Counted from the first letter of the stretch, positions 1 through 8,982 are shown. The stretch is 56,081 nt of DNA from an uncultured Oceanospirillaceae bacterium (GCA_937136055.1 CAKZOD010000055.1:1-56081); one strand, 5' to 3'. Translations and numbers: made by a program. Notes: generated by a model from the sequence alone, not told the origin.

Positions 1-23
1 CAACACCACCTCGACAAAATGGC

Positions 24-61
24 AAAAAAAAGCCCCCCCGAATGAATTCGGGAGGGCTTTT
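24..61 (-). terminator. Rho-independent terminator of ssrA
   Basis: Twelve-base inverted repeat (31-42 with 47-58, one mismatch) lies just past the tmRNA 3' end and is flanked by A/T runs. Read on the minus strand, a GC-rich hairpin is followed by a run of seven T. This is a standard intrinsic terminator for tmRNA. Confidence 0.8.
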
Positions 62-71
62 CTTTTGCATT

Positions 72-428
72 TGGTGGAGGTGGCGGGTTTCGAACCCGCG
101 TCCGCCAATCCTCTGCCTCAAGATCTACATGCTTAGACACTTCTATTAAGTTAACCCAGCACGGCCCGAAGGTCAGGGCGTTTAGGGCGAGCCTCTTTAG
201 TTTTAACCGTTCAGCTTGAGACAAAGCTTCCGGGCGATCCCATCTCGTATGACACAACAAATCCTCTAGTTATAGGCACCTGAAGGTGTTGCGTAGCAGA
301 CTTAAGCTGCTAGTGCGTAGTTATCGTCGTTTGCAACTATAACTTTGTAGTAAGGGATTTACGTGATTCACTACACTCACGACATGCACCTAAGGGTTCG
401 TAATCAGCGTCGAATCCAAGTCACCCCC
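72..428 (-). ncRNA. ssrA: Transfer-messenger RNA (tmRNA)
   Basis: tmRNA rescues stalled ribosomes by trans-translation together with SmpB, which is encoded 1.7 kb away. On the minus strand the RNA begins GGGGGUGACUUGGAUUCGACGC and ends in a T-arm (GGUUCGAACC type) and CCA. The 5' GGGGGUG pairs with CACCUCC near the 3' end to make the acceptor stem, which fixes both ends. The tag reading frame lies at 302-334 and encodes ANDDNYALAA followed by UAA, a typical gammaproteobacterial degradation tag ending in ALAA. The 3' CCA is genome-encoded and the gene is uninterrupted. No integrated element is seen at its 3' end, although ssrA is a common island target. Confidence 0.96.
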
Positions 429-440
429 AAAGTATCGGCT

Positions 441-446
441 ATTATA
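441..446 (-). promoter_or_regulatory. -10 box of the ssrA promoter
   Basis: On the minus strand a perfect TATAAT lies 12 bases upstream of the mature tmRNA 5' end. The hexamer 17 bases further up (464-469, CTTCCT) is a poor -35, so the assignment rests on the -10 and its position. Confidence 0.55.
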
Positions 447-569
447 GAGACTACGCTTTAGATAGGAAGCACTATTTTTAATGTTGGTATGTTTTTTAAA
501 CGATTCGGTGAAATAAATGCAAGATACTCACAAAAGTGAGTGAGAACAGTCAATTGAGTTAAAGAAATG

Positions 570-593
570 GCATAGCGCTTTAGCGCGCTATGC
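570..593. terminator. Hairpin between degQ and ssrA
   Basis: Perfect nine-base inverted repeat (GCATAGCGC at 570-578 with its complement at 585-593, 6-base loop) lies 21 bases past the degQ stop codon. The T-run is clearer on the plus strand (TTTT at 594-597), but position makes it the likely transcript end of degQ. Confidence 0.5.
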
Positions 594-614
594 TTTTGTG
601 AAGTGTTTAAGAGG

Positions 615-1985
615 CTAACGAATTGCGATTAATAGCATTTGGCCACCACGCTTAACTTGTAAGAACATGGCGCTCTGGCTGCGCGAAATTACACGTTTGA
701 AATCTTTGATGCTACGCACCGTTTTTTTGTTCACGCGGGTAATTAAATCTCCAGCTTCTAATCCATTATATGCAGCGGGGGAGTTGTTGGCTAAAGAGGC
801 AACATAAACCCCTTGGCCATTGCTGCTTACTTTGAATTTTGCGCCTGCCAATAATGGGTGTAGTTCGCCAGTTGCAGAGTTGCTCCTAGTCGTGCTGCTA
901 AATTGTTGAGGATTACCCACAGAGACTGTGAAAGTTCGGTTGCGGCCGTCTCGTAAAACATTGAGGTTCACTTTGTCTCCTATGTTTTTGATACCGATTT
1001 GGCTGCGCAGTTGACTAGTTGAGCTAGTAGGTGCGCCATCAACTCCTGTAATGATGTCTTCGACTCGTAGCCCAGCGCGTTGGGCGGGGGTGTTATTGCC
1101 TATACCTGTAATAAGTACGCCTTGTTGACCGTTCTTTAGATCAAAGGCTTGGCGCAAATCTTGGGTGATATCTTGGATGCTGACGCCAATTTGGCCGCGT
1201 CTGACTTCACCGTATCTGAGGATCTGATTCATACTGGCCTTGGCCATGTTAATGGGGATCGCAAAGCCTATTCCAACATTGCCTCCTGAGGGGGCGATGA
1301 TTGCAGAGTTGATGCCGATTAAGCGGCCAGCTAAATCCACTAACGCACCGCCTGAGTTGCCAGGGTTAATGGATGCATCAGTTTGAATGTAGTTTTCATA
1401 GCCCTTTAAACCTAAACCTGAGCGGCCTAAAGCGCTGACGATACCAGTTGTCACTGTTTGACCTAGGCCGAAGGGATTGCCGATAGCAACAGCGAAGTCT
1501 CCGACTTGCACGCGAGAGGAGTCTGCAAATTTTGCTTGGGTTAAGTTGTTGGCTTTGATTTTTAGAATCGCAATATCTAATTCAGGGTCAGTGCCCAGTA
1601 GTTTTGCAGTGAATACGCGCCCATCAACGAGGGATACACGAATTTCATTGGCATTGTCGATAACGTGATGATTGGTAATAACAATACCTTTTGCGGCATC
1701 GACGATAACACCTGATCCAGCACTGCTACTTCTCTGTTGAGGTTGCTGCCCTCTTTGGGAATCAAAAAAACGCCTGAAGAAAGGATCGTTCATTAAAGGG
1801 TTTTGATTAGCTTGCGCGTTTGAAAAGGTTGCAATGTTCACAACGGCATTGTTAACCTTTTTTAACATAGGAGCTAATGAGGGGAGTGGTTTGCCGTTAG
1901 AGTCAGTTGCAGGTAATACGGCATAGCTATTGATGCTAACAGTGCTGAAAAGGATTAATAAGAAAAGATATAGTTTAGGGTTCAT
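615..1985 (-). CDS. degQ: DegQ/DegP-family periplasmic serine endoprotease
   Basis: Periplasmic HtrA-type protease that degrades misfolded envelope proteins. The 456-residue product has an N-terminal signal peptide of about 22 residues and a trypsin-like domain. The catalytic triad is visible: H107 in TNHHVID, D137 in LDIAIL and S211 in GNSGGAL. Two PDZ domains follow (about 255-350 and 365-456). Length and the two PDZ domains fit DegQ/DegP (MucD in pseudomonads) rather than the one-PDZ DegS. The start is supported by GAGGT five bases upstream. Monocistronic appearance, with hairpins on the downstream side. DegQ versus DegP cannot be separated by eye. Confidence 0.93.
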   Translation of the reverse strand: MNPKLYLFLLILFSTVSINSYAVLPATDSNGKPLPSLAPMLKKVNNAVVNIATFSNAQANQNPLMNDPFFRRFFDSQRGQQPQQRSSSAGSGVIVDAAKGIVITNHHVIDNANEIRVSLVDGRVFTAKLLGTDPELDIAILKIKANNLTQAKFADSSRVQVGDFAVAIGNPFGLGQTVTTGIVSALGRSGLGLKGYENYIQTDASINPGNSGGALVDLAGRLIGINSAIIAPSGGNVGIGFAIPINMAKASMNQILRYGEVRRGQIGVSIQDITQDLRQAFDLKNGQQGVLITGIGNNTPAQRAGLRVEDIITGVDGAPTSSTSQLRSQIGIKNIGDKVNLNVLRDGRNRTFTVSVGNPQQFSSTTRSNSATGELHPLLAGAKFKVSSNGQGVYVASLANNSPAAYNGLEAGDLITRVNKKTVRSIKDFKRVISRSQSAMFLQVKRGGQMLLIAIR

Positions 1986-2110
1986 GTTTACCTCAGCGTA
2001 ATAATTCGCAATATTGGATGGTAAATCATGAGAAAGGTTCGATCAGTGGGTATAAAAATATGTGTAAATTTATACTGATCAAACCCTTTTTAGAGAGGGG
2101 TGATAGGTGT

Positions 2111-2587
2111 TTAACGGGTGCTAAGTACGCGCTGTTTTTGGCGATTCCAGTCTTTTTCTTTTTCAGTGGCGCGCTTATCATGTTGCTGCTTACCACGTAC
2201 TAAGGCAACTTCACATTTTACTTTTTCATCTTTCCAGTAAAGTGCAAGTGCAACACAGGAAAAGCCTTTTGCCTCTACAGCAAATGCAAGATTTGAAATT
2301 TGACGTGCGTGCATCAATAGCTTGCGAGGACGTCTAGGTTCAGTTACATAATGAGTGCAGGTTTCTTGTAAGGGCGTCATGTTTGCGTTGAGTAACCACG
2401 CTTCACCATCTTTAAAGTGGATGTGACCTTCAGTGATCTGGGCACGACCTGCTCTAAGACTTTTAACTTCCCAACCAGCCAGAACTAATCCAGCTTCTAA
2501 TTTGTCGTCGATATGGTACTCATGTCTTGCCCGTTTGTTCAGGCAAATGGTACTACCGGTATTCTTTGATTTCTTCTTCTTAGCCAT
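2111..2587 (-). CDS. smpB: SsrA-binding protein SmpB
   Basis: Binds tmRNA and delivers it to stalled ribosomes. The 158-residue product starting [11 protein letters not shown] has the SmpB signature: KRARHEY near the N-terminus, [15 protein letters not shown], and the basic C-terminal tail with [13 protein letters not shown]. The frame stays open 20 codons upstream, but the family always begins with the short lysine-rich segment, so the internal ATG at 2585-2587 is chosen. Close to ssrA but transcribed separately from it, with degQ between. Confidence 0.95.
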   Translation of the reverse strand: MAKKKKSKNTGSTICLNKRARHEYHIDDKLEAGLVLAGWEVKSLRAGRAQITEGHIHFKDGEAWLLNANMTPLQETCTHYVTEPRRPRKLLMHARQISNLAFAVEAKGFSCVALALYWKDEKVKCEVALVRGKQQHDKRATEKEKDWNRQKQRVLSTR

Positions 2588-3053
2588 GGCGGCAATTATA
2601 ACGACCAAATGAGTAAACAGATAGTTGTTCAATAGAAAAAAAGTCATTAGATAAAATAAATAAGTACTGAGCTATATCTGTAATAAGCATAATGAGATGA
2701 AAACGTTAAATTTCAGTATGTTTGGTTGATTTTTGTACATATTGCTGGCAATTTACGTTTTGGCCGCTATTTTTAAAGCATTGAATTTTAAACGGCTTTC
2801 TTCAAAGAGGGAAAAAAAGATAGAATTTTGTTGTTAAACTGAATCTAAACAACAACAATTAGCGCCCTTGGTTCATATAATGATGCCTTATTTGTATAAA
2901 TATGAGCATGATTTGGAGAGACATTTTCACTAGTAAGGCTATCTAGCTCAAGCGCGTATTTTCATTATAGACACAGGTGATTAATGGTTTTGATAGAAAT
3001 AATCAATCAACTGGGAAGTGAGTCTATCAGATGTTGGTATATTGGATGTGTAT
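2588..3053. other. Divergent intergenic region, smpB / transporter
   Basis: AT-rich stretch of 466 bases between the divergent smpB and transporter genes. It must hold promoters for both. I see no RNA gene, repeat or credible short gene; scattered TATAAT-like hexamers are too common in such AT-rich sequence to call. Confidence 0.4.
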
Positions 3054-4433
3054 ATGAATAACACTCAGGATTACAATACTTGGTCTAGCCGCTGGGTTTT
3101 TTTCATAGCGGCGACGGCTGGTGCTGTTGGTCTAGGTAATATATGGAAATTTCCATCTTATATGGCTGATAATGGCGGCGTGGCTTTTGTTGCTGTTTAC
3201 TTGCTATGCATTGTTTTAATGGGAGTTCCCATGATGCTAAGCGAGGTAGCTATCGGTCATGTGGGGCGTGCAAACCCCGTTACGGCACTGCGAAACACTG
3301 CACTTCGATCCGGTGCGTCAAAGCATTGGTCATTGATTGGTTATCTTGGGCTGCTTGCAGGTCTTTGTATATTTGTCATGTTGACAGTGGTTTCTGCTTG
3401 GTCGATTAGCTATCTCTATGAAGTGTTTCAGGGAAATTTAATCGATGTGGGCGTATCTAAAGCGCAAACGGTCTTCACAGATGTGAAAAGTAACCGTGAT
3501 GATTTGTTTAACTATCAAACGGCATTTGTTTTTCTATCCGCTTTTATACTGGCGTTAGGGGTCAACAAAGGGTTGGCGCGTGGCTTATTGTACTTTATGC
3601 CAATGTCATTGATTGTATTGCTCTTTTTGTTTTACTCATCGTATTCCAATATATTCTTCGAACAGGCCGTTAGTTACTTATTTACTTATAATCCTGCGAA
3701 ATTGACCATAGGGTCTTTTCTGCTAGCGTTTGAGCATGCGTTTTATACGCTATCAATTGGTGTTGGGTCATTGATAGTATTTGGTGCTTATTTGCCAAAG
3801 CGAAGGGGCATTGGGCCAATTGTATTTTCTGCAGCGCTCATCGATATCGGTATTTCAAGTTTAGTGGGCTTGGCGATAGTGCCGAGCCTGCTCTTTAGTC
3901 AAATTGATATTGCATCAGGTTTTGATCTTTTGTTCGTTGCGCTGCCGGTTGCGTATGGTGACATGATGAATGGGCAGTATTTAGGGGTGCTGTTGTTTAT
4001 TTTTGTTATTTTGACAGCGCTGTCGTCTGCACTTGTCTTATTAGAGCCAAGTGTTGCTTGGTGTAGTCAGCGTTTTAATACGGGGCGTTGGAGTGCTGCG
4101 ATAATGGTAGGCTTCGTCGTTTGGTTGGTAAGCTTGGCAAGTATGCAGCAATGGGATTTTGTTGAATACTGGAGTGGCTACGACCTGAAGCTATTTGCCG
4201 TTCTCAATATATTGACAGCTAAAGTATTGTTACCGGTCGCGGGCTTGATGCTGGCTATTTATGCGGGCTGGATATTAAAACCGTCGCTTGTTAAAAGTGA
4301 AGTGACGAGTTTCGGGATAGGCTGGTTGTATCTGTGGTACTTCTTAATTCGTTTTATTGTTCCGGCATTATTCATCAGCGTTTTGGTTATACATCAGCTC
4401 GATGTCAAAAATGTACCGCTATTATTTGGCTAA
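3054..4433 (+). CDS. Neurotransmitter:sodium symporter (NSS/SNF) family transporter
   Basis: Inner-membrane Na+-coupled transporter of the LeuT-fold SNF family, usually for amino acids or other small amines; substrate unknown. The 459-residue product has about 11-12 hydrophobic segments. The TM1 signature AGAVGLGNIWKFPS near the N-terminus contains the unwound sodium/substrate-binding region of this family. An upstream GTG at 3018 is possible, but the ATG at 3054 starts where bacterial family members start and has GGA seven bases before it. It lies between smpB and ratA, which are often direct neighbours in this bacterial group, so it may be an insertion into that pair. Confidence 0.88.
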   Translation: MNNTQDYNTWSSRWVFFIAATAGAVGLGNIWKFPSYMADNGGVAFVAVYLLCIVLMGVPMMLSEVAIGHVGRANPVTALRNTALRSGASKHWSLIGYLGLLAGLCIFVMLTVVSAWSISYLYEVFQGNLIDVGVSKAQTVFTDVKSNRDDLFNYQTAFVFLSAFILALGVNKGLARGLLYFMPMSLIVLLFLFYSSYSNIFFEQAVSYLFTYNPAKLTIGSFLLAFEHAFYTLSIGVGSLIVFGAYLPKRRGIGPIVFSAALIDIGISSLVGLAIVPSLLFSQIDIASGFDLLFVALPVAYGDMMNGQYLGVLLFIFVILTALSSALVLLEPSVAWCSQRFNTGRWSAAIMVGFVVWLVSLASMQQWDFVEYWSGYDLKLFAVLNILTAKVLLPVAGLMLAIYAGWILKPSLVKSEVTSFGIGWLYLWYFLIRFIVPALFISVLVIHQLDVKNVPLLFG

Positions 4434-4547
4434 AAAATTATATTCAAGCAGATTTATACGCAATTTTTTGCAATAATTCACACTTCATTCAACGGTGCCT
4501 TCAAGAGCAAGCGTTGTTCGCAGTAAGTGTTTTGGTGCGCAGTTTTA

Positions 4548-4979
4548 ATGACCCAGATAAATAGAAGTGCTTTGGTGTTTCACAGCACGCAACAAATGTA
4601 CGACATCGTTAATAATGTGCATTTGTATCCAGATTTCCTCCCTTGGTGTGCATCATCTACCATCATTTCTCATACAGATGATGAAATGGTTGCTACCTTG
4701 CAGTTGTCAAAAGCAGGTTTGAGTTATAGTTTTTCTACACGCAATAAGTTAACAGCTGGGAGCAAAATAGAATTTACTCTTGAAGAGGGGCCATTTAAGC
4801 ATTTGTTCGGTCAGTGGCAGTTCTCGGTACTTGATGATGATGCTTGTAAAGTGAGTTTAAGTTTAGATTTTGAGTTTTCCGGTAAAGTTGCCTCATTTGC
4901 AATGTCAAAAGTGTTTTCTCAGGTAGCAAACACTATGGTAGAGGCATTTGTACAACGCGCTGATGAGATATACAGCTAA
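4548..4979 (+). CDS. ratA: RatA-type ribosome association toxin / START-like protein
   Basis: 143-residue SRPBCC/START-like protein of the RatA/coenzyme Q-binding (Coq10-like) family. E. coli RatA is reported to block 70S assembly, and relatives bind ubiquinone. Matching features are the N-terminal SALVFHSTQQMYDIV, the YPDFLPWC block and the C-terminal amphipathic helix (VANTMVEAFVQRADEIY). The ATG at 4548 gives the usual family N-terminus; the open frame extends seven codons further without homology. Its stop overlaps the rnfH start (TAATG), so the two are translationally coupled. Confidence 0.9.
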   Translation: MTQINRSALVFHSTQQMYDIVNNVHLYPDFLPWCASSTIISHTDDEMVATLQLSKAGLSYSFSTRNKLTAGSKIEFTLEEGPFKHLFGQWQFSVLDDDACKVSLSLDFEFSGKVASFAMSKVFSQVANTMVEAFVQRADEIYS

Positions 4980-5287
4980 TGACACAAAAAATGATTAGGG
5001 TTGAAGTGGCGTACGCTGAGCCTAAAGTTCAAAAAATAGTAAGCGTAGAAGTGCCTGAGGGGACAAGTGCGTATGATGCTGTGATTGCATCAAATATTAT
5101 TGCCATATTCCCAAGTATAGATCCTGAAACTATCCCAATGGGTGTATTTGGAAAAGGTGTGCGTAAGCCAAAAGAGGAGATCTTGCGTGAAGGCGATAGA
5201 GTTGAGCTTTATCGGCCGCTAGTTGCAGATCCGAAAGTGATCCGAGCAAGGCGCGCAGAAAAGCTTAAAAAAGAACAACAAAGCTGA
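4979..5287 (+). CDS. rnfH: RnfH/RatB family ubiquitin-fold protein
   Basis: Small (102 aa) ubiquitin-like beta-grasp protein of the RnfH family, the conserved partner of ratA (also called RatB). Typical features are IRVEVAYAEPKVQ at the N-terminus, FGKGVRKPKEEILREGDRVELYRPL and a lysine/arginine-rich end. Role uncertain; despite its name no rnf genes are present here. Overlaps the ratA stop by one base. Its own stop codon lies inside the stem of the following terminator. Confidence 0.9.
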   Translation: MTQKMIRVEVAYAEPKVQKIVSVEVPEGTSAYDAVIASNIIAIFPSIDPETIPMGVFGKGVRKPKEEILREGDRVELYRPLVADPKVIRARRAEKLKKEQQS

Positions 5288-5330
5288 GTTTATTTATTAA
5301 TTGATATCTTAATTAAAAATAAACTCAGCT
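5282..5330. terminator. Bidirectional terminator between rnfH and bamE
   Basis: Perfect 14-base inverted repeat (5282-5295 AGCTGAGTTTATTT with 5317-5330) between the convergent rnfH and bamE. The stem is flanked by A/T-rich sequence on both sides and includes the rnfH stop codon (5285-5287). Confidence 0.7.
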
Positions 5331-5352
5331 ATAATTAACCCCGCTAGGATAA

Positions 5353-5673
5353 TTACTCTGGGCGTAGATCTCCCTTAATATTAGAGAGTAAACCGTTAGT
5401 GAAAAGAATAGTAACCCTTGAAAGTGTGGGTGTTTGGCCGGGTTTTTTCATGGTATATATGTAGTCCCAGCGGTTAGCGTTGAAAGTATCTTCAACAATA
5501 GGCGTGCCCATAATGAATTGAACTTGCCTAGGAGTCATTCCTGGCTTCAATTGATTAACAGCCTCCTGGGTAATTACATTACCTTGGGGAATATCTAGTT
5601 TATATACACCGGGGAATTGCGTACAACCTGAGATCAGTAAAACTGATGTCATTAATAATAAGAATTTTCGCAT
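5353..5673 (-). CDS. bamE: Outer-membrane assembly lipoprotein BamE (SmpA/OmlA)
   Basis: Lipoprotein subunit of the BAM complex that inserts beta-barrel proteins into the outer membrane. The 106-residue product starts MRKFLLLMTSVLLISGC, a lipoprotein signal with lipobox ISGC. The SmpA/OmlA domain follows (VNQLKPGMTPRQVQFIMGTPIVEDTF, then W-DYIYTMKK). The internal ATG at 5671-5673 is chosen because it directly begins the signal peptide; the upstream extension of ten residues is polar. Divergent from fur, a common gammaproteobacterial arrangement. Confidence 0.93.
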   Translation of the reverse strand: MRKFLLLMTSVLLISGCTQFPGVYKLDIPQGNVITQEAVNQLKPGMTPRQVQFIMGTPIVEDTFNANRWDYIYTMKKPGQTPTLSRVTILFTNGLLSNIKGDLRPE

Positions 5674-5758
5674 GGGTAAATTATTTCCACTATTATCCAA
5701 CATTTAAGTTAATATAGTTTAGCATCCAGTCGCTAGAATCCAATAGAGAAAGATAATT

Positions 5759-6184
5759 ATGGCTCTTGAAAATCAAGAATTACGTAAAGTTGGTCTGAAA
5801 GTTACCTTGCCAAGGGTAAAAATTTATCAAATTTTAGAAAAAGCAGGTGAAGGTGACCACTTTAGCGCTGAAGATATATATAAACTCTTGATGGAGTTAG
5901 GTGAAGATGTTGGCCTTGCGACAGTTTACAGAGTACTGACACAATTTGAGTCAGCAGGGTTGGTTTCACGTCATCACTTTGAAGGCGGGCACTCTGTTTT
6001 TGAATTGGCACGAGATGATGAGCATGATCATATCGTTTGTGTTAAATGCGGTAGAGTCAAAGAGTTTATTGATGAAGATCTTGTTAAGCGTCAAAACGCT
6101 ATTGCAGAGAAACTTGGTTACAGCTTAACAGACCGTACTTTATACCTTTACGGTACCTGTGCTGAAGGTTGTGAAACCGAATAA
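5759..6184 (+). CDS. fur: Ferric uptake regulator Fur
   Basis: Iron-responsive DNA-binding repressor. The 141-residue product has the winged-helix domain (LKVTLPRVKIYQIL, VGLATVYRVLTQFESAGLV), the metal-binding RHHFEGGHSVFE and DDEHDHI segments, the zinc CVKCG motif and the second Cys pair in YGTCAEGC. Length and motifs are full and canonical. Divergent from bamE; the 85-base gap holds both promoters. I could not confirm a Fur box in it. Confidence 0.96.
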   Translation: MALENQELRKVGLKVTLPRVKIYQILEKAGEGDHFSAEDIYKLLMELGEDVGLATVYRVLTQFESAGLVSRHHFEGGHSVFELARDDEHDHIVCVKCGRVKEFIDEDLVKRQNAIAEKLGYSLTDRTLYLYGTCAEGCETE

Positions 6185-6204
6185 AAACGAATGTCTTTAC
6201 TGTA

Positions 6205-6226
6205 GCGAGCACGTCAAGTTGCTCGC
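6205..6226 (+). terminator. Weak hairpin after fur
   Basis: Six-base GC-rich stem (GCGAGC / GCTCGC, 10-base loop) 20 bases past fur, followed by ATTTCCC. No proper T-run, so only a possible terminator. Confidence 0.35.
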
Positions 6227-6410
6227 ATTTCCCTCCTCAGATTGTCTTCTGCTTAAAAATCACGCTAATTTCAGCCACTTCACTAATCGATTTATTTATC
6301 CATTACTTTAACAGTAGATATTTATTGATTGACTGTGCGTGAGCATAGTTGCTTGAATCTAGCTTTGTTGCTAATTATCCAAAGGTTTTTTTGTTTAGAG
6401 AGGGGGGAGT

Positions 6411-7202
6411 ATGTGTACAACAGGTGCGATTATTTTTTGTGAAGATGAATACGTATTATTTAAAAACAAAGATTTTGCCAAGAAGCATTTCAAAGATCAC
6501 CTTGTTATAGAACATGACCTGTGGGGTGCCAGTGGTACGGAAACATTCGCCGAGGAGGATGCCGTTAAGGAAGTCTTTTCTGGCTTATCAATTGGTGCTA
6601 ATAGTCATGGCCTATTGTGTTGTGATTCTCATGTGAATTATGAACCTACAGGCGCTGCTAATTACGATAAACTGGTTGAAGTAGTACTGCGTGATGCAAA
6701 AGATGTAGATTCGGCGCTAGCTGCATTAGAGGTACACTTGTTTGATCATCCATCTTGGGCAGGTAATTTAGTGCTAGCAGATGGAAAAAAAGTAGCAAGA
6801 GTTGAGGTACGAGGTAATAAGTTAGAAGTGCAAGACGATGCATATTCTATAGTCAGTACTAATCATCAATTCTTATTTAAGGAGGATAATCCAGCTGCAT
6901 CTGTTAGTAGTACAGAGCGGTTGAGCTCTGCTAGTAAACGGTTAACGTCAGCTTCGTGTATCGAGGATGTATTCACATTATTGTCATCTCATGATCGTGG
7001 AGCAACTGGGGTGTGCAATCATCAAATTGAGTTAAAAACCGTATACTCATACGTGCTGCACTATAAAGCAGGTATTAAAAAGCTATATGTCACTAATCAA
7101 CAGCCTTGTGAAACAACAAAGTATGTAGAGTTAGTATTGCCTATAGGGGATAAGTGGAGCGAAGCAGCAGTGACTACATTTAACGAGCTTTACCCTAACT
7201 AG
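6411..7202 (+). CDS. Acyltransferase-type Ntn hydrolase (C45 / carcinine hydrolase-like)
   Basis: The 263-residue protein begins MCTTGAI. Removal of Met would expose Cys2 as the N-terminal nucleophile, the hallmark of the peptidase C45 / acyl-CoA:6-aminopenicillanate acyltransferase group of Ntn hydrolases. Further matches are HGLLCCDSHVNYEP, a GNLVLADGKKVARVEV segment and ISYSIVSTNHQ-like SIVSTNHQF. Relatives hydrolyse linear amides such as carcinine and N-acyl amino acids; the substrate here is unknown. No signal peptide, so cytoplasmic. It stands alone between fur and recN, with a good GAGAGGGGGGAG ribosome-binding site a few bases before the ATG. Confidence 0.72.
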   Translation: MCTTGAIIFCEDEYVLFKNKDFAKKHFKDHLVIEHDLWGASGTETFAEEDAVKEVFSGLSIGANSHGLLCCDSHVNYEPTGAANYDKLVEVVLRDAKDVDSALAALEVHLFDHPSWAGNLVLADGKKVARVEVRGNKLEVQDDAYSIVSTNHQFLFKEDNPAASVSSTERLSSASKRLTSASCIEDVFTLLSSHDRGATGVCNHQIELKTVYSYVLHYKAGIKKLYVTNQQPCETTKYVELVLPIGDKWSEAAVTTFNELYPN

Positions 7203-7243
7203 GGTTGTATAAAAAAGGGAAAACGGTTTTAGTCAAAAAAGGT

Positions 7244-7289
7244 TCAAGCCTATGGCGCAGTGGGGTTTGCTGCTATTTAATAGGCTTGA
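7244..7289. terminator. Possible bidirectional terminator between hydrolase and recN
   Basis: Perfect ten-base inverted repeat (TCAAGCCTAT at 7244-7253 with ATAGGCTTGA at 7280-7289, 26-base loop) between two convergent genes. No long T-run; position is the main argument. Confidence 0.45.
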
Positions 7290-7320
7290 GTAGATTTCTG
7301 ATTTAGTAAAACAGGGCTTT

Positions 7321-8982
7321 TTATACTTGTAGCATTTCACGTGCATGATCTAAGCTGCGTTGTGTGATATCTACACCACCGAGCATACGAGCTATTTCAT
7401 TAATGCGCTGTTGATTATCGATATTTACAACGTGTGTTTGTGTGCTGTTCTTAGTCGATTTTTTACTCACATATAAATGCTGATGGCCCTGAGATGCAAC
7501 CTGCGGCTGATGAGTGATACACATTATTTGGCTCTTTTCTCCAAGCTCCCTGAGCAGCTTGCCTACCACTTCTGCAATTGCGCCACCGATACCGACATCT
7601 ACTTCATCAAACATCAGTGTTGCTGTAGGGTTACTTTGGGCTGTTACTACTTGAATTGCCAAGCTAATACGTGAGAGCTCACCTCCCGATGCGATCTTTG
7701 CAAGTGCTTTAGCAGGCTGGCCCTTGTTAGTGCTGATGATGAATTCAACTTCTTCAAGACCATTGGCTGAGAACTGATTTTCATAGGCTGTAAGTTGTAC
7801 GCTAAATCGAGCATCAGGCATGCCAAGGCTAGCTAGCTGAATATTGATTTGTTGGCTAAGAGATTTACCAAATTTGTGACGCTGCTTGCTCAATTTGCTA
7901 GCAAGTTTCATAAAACGCTGCTTTGCGTGCTCTACTTCTTCAGTAAGTGCAGCGATTGTCTCATCAGACCCATTGATGGCGTTAAGCTCTTTTTCAAGTG
8001 TTTGATGCAGAACAAGTAATTGATAAGGCTCTACTTTGTGTTTACGCGCGAGCTCGTAAATGGTTGATAGCCGCTCTTCTACTTCAAATAAGCGCTGTGG
8101 GTTAAGGTCGACTTTATTCAGGTATTGGCGTACTTCAGAGGCCGCTTCTTCAACCTGGATCAGTGCGGAGTTAAGCAGTTCTCCCGCCTGCAAAATGGCA
8201 GTGTTTGTTTGCGGCATTTGGCTGTGAAGCTGAACACATTGATTAAGTAGCTGCTGGACGTGGCTATTATCACCTTCATCTAATGTGTTGATGAGCTGTT
8301 GTCCGCTATTTAAAATTTCAGAGGCTTGGCTAAGTTCAACTTGTTCTGTTTCTAGCTCGCTAACTTCATCTTCTTTAAGAGCGAGTTGATCTAGCTCTTC
8401 AACTTGGTAGCTCAAGAGCTGTACTTTTGCTTGTTGCTCGGTACTTTGAGTAGTGAGTTGAATTAGAGCATTATCAAGCCTTTTAAATGCCTTATAACTT
8501 AGGGTTGTCTCGCCTTGTAAGCGTGAATGATTGGCAAAGTTGTCGAGTAGTACTCGATGATGTTCTTTGTGTAATAAACCCTGATGCTCATGTTGCCCAT
8601 GTATGGCAACTAAATGCTGTGCGAGGTCTTTTAAAGAGCTTAGTGGAATGTTTCTGCCGTTAATAAAACTACGTGAGCGCCCCTCGCAGGTGATGATGCG
8701 TCGCAATATACACTCGCCGTCTAAGCTCAGTTCTTGCGCATCTAACCATGCTTGCGCACGAGGAAGGTTCGAAATATCGAAATTAGCAATGATTTCCGCT
8801 TTGTTTGCTCCGTTTCTCACCGCTCCAGAATCTGCTCTACCGCCTAGTGCGAGTTGCAGTGCATCTATCATAATAGACTTGCCAGCACCGGTTTCGCCAC
8901 TGACAACGGTCATGCCACGATTAAGTTCAAGTTCCAAATTTTCGACGATTGCAAAATTGTGAATACTTAGATGTGATAACAT
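7321..8982 (-). CDS. recN: DNA repair protein RecN
   Basis: SMC-like ATPase that acts in double-strand break repair. The 553-residue product has Walker A GETGAGKS at 29-36, a long coiled-coil centre (about 155-370), the ABC signature KIASGGELSRISLA and Walker B TLMFDEVDVGIGG, then the ITHQPQVAS switch. Full length for the family. It diverges from grpE, as in many gammaproteobacteria. A LexA site was looked for upstream and only a half-site was found. Confidence 0.96.
   Translation of the reverse strand: MLSHLSIHNFAIVENLELELNRGMTVVSGETGAGKSIMIDALQLALGGRADSGAVRNGANKAEIIANFDISNLPRAQAWLDAQELSLDGECILRRIITCEGRSRSFINGRNIPLSSLKDLAQHLVAIHGQHEHQGLLHKEHHRVLLDNFANHSRLQGETTLSYKAFKRLDNALIQLTTQSTEQQAKVQLLSYQVEELDQLALKEDEVSELETEQVELSQASEILNSGQQLINTLDEGDNSHVQQLLNQCVQLHSQMPQTNTAILQAGELLNSALIQVEEAASEVRQYLNKVDLNPQRLFEVEERLSTIYELARKHKVEPYQLLVLHQTLEKELNAINGSDETIAALTEEVEHAKQRFMKLASKLSKQRHKFGKSLSQQINIQLASLGMPDARFSVQLTAYENQFSANGLEEVEFIISTNKGQPAKALAKIASGGELSRISLAIQVVTAQSNPTATLMFDEVDVGIGGAIAEVVGKLLRELGEKSQIMCITHQPQVASQGHQHLYVSKKSTKNSTQTHVVNIDNQQRINEIARMLGGVDITQRSLDHAREMLQV

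Noticed and set aside
1..71. Island attachment site at the 3' end of ssrA
   Set aside because: The tmRNA 3' end is followed directly by its terminator, with no integrase or repeated 3' end seen.
2018..2203. Short plus-strand frame overlapping the end of smpB
   Set aside because: Overlaps smpB antisense for much of its length and has no recognisable features; its hydrophobic end arises from the antisense of the basic smpB tail.
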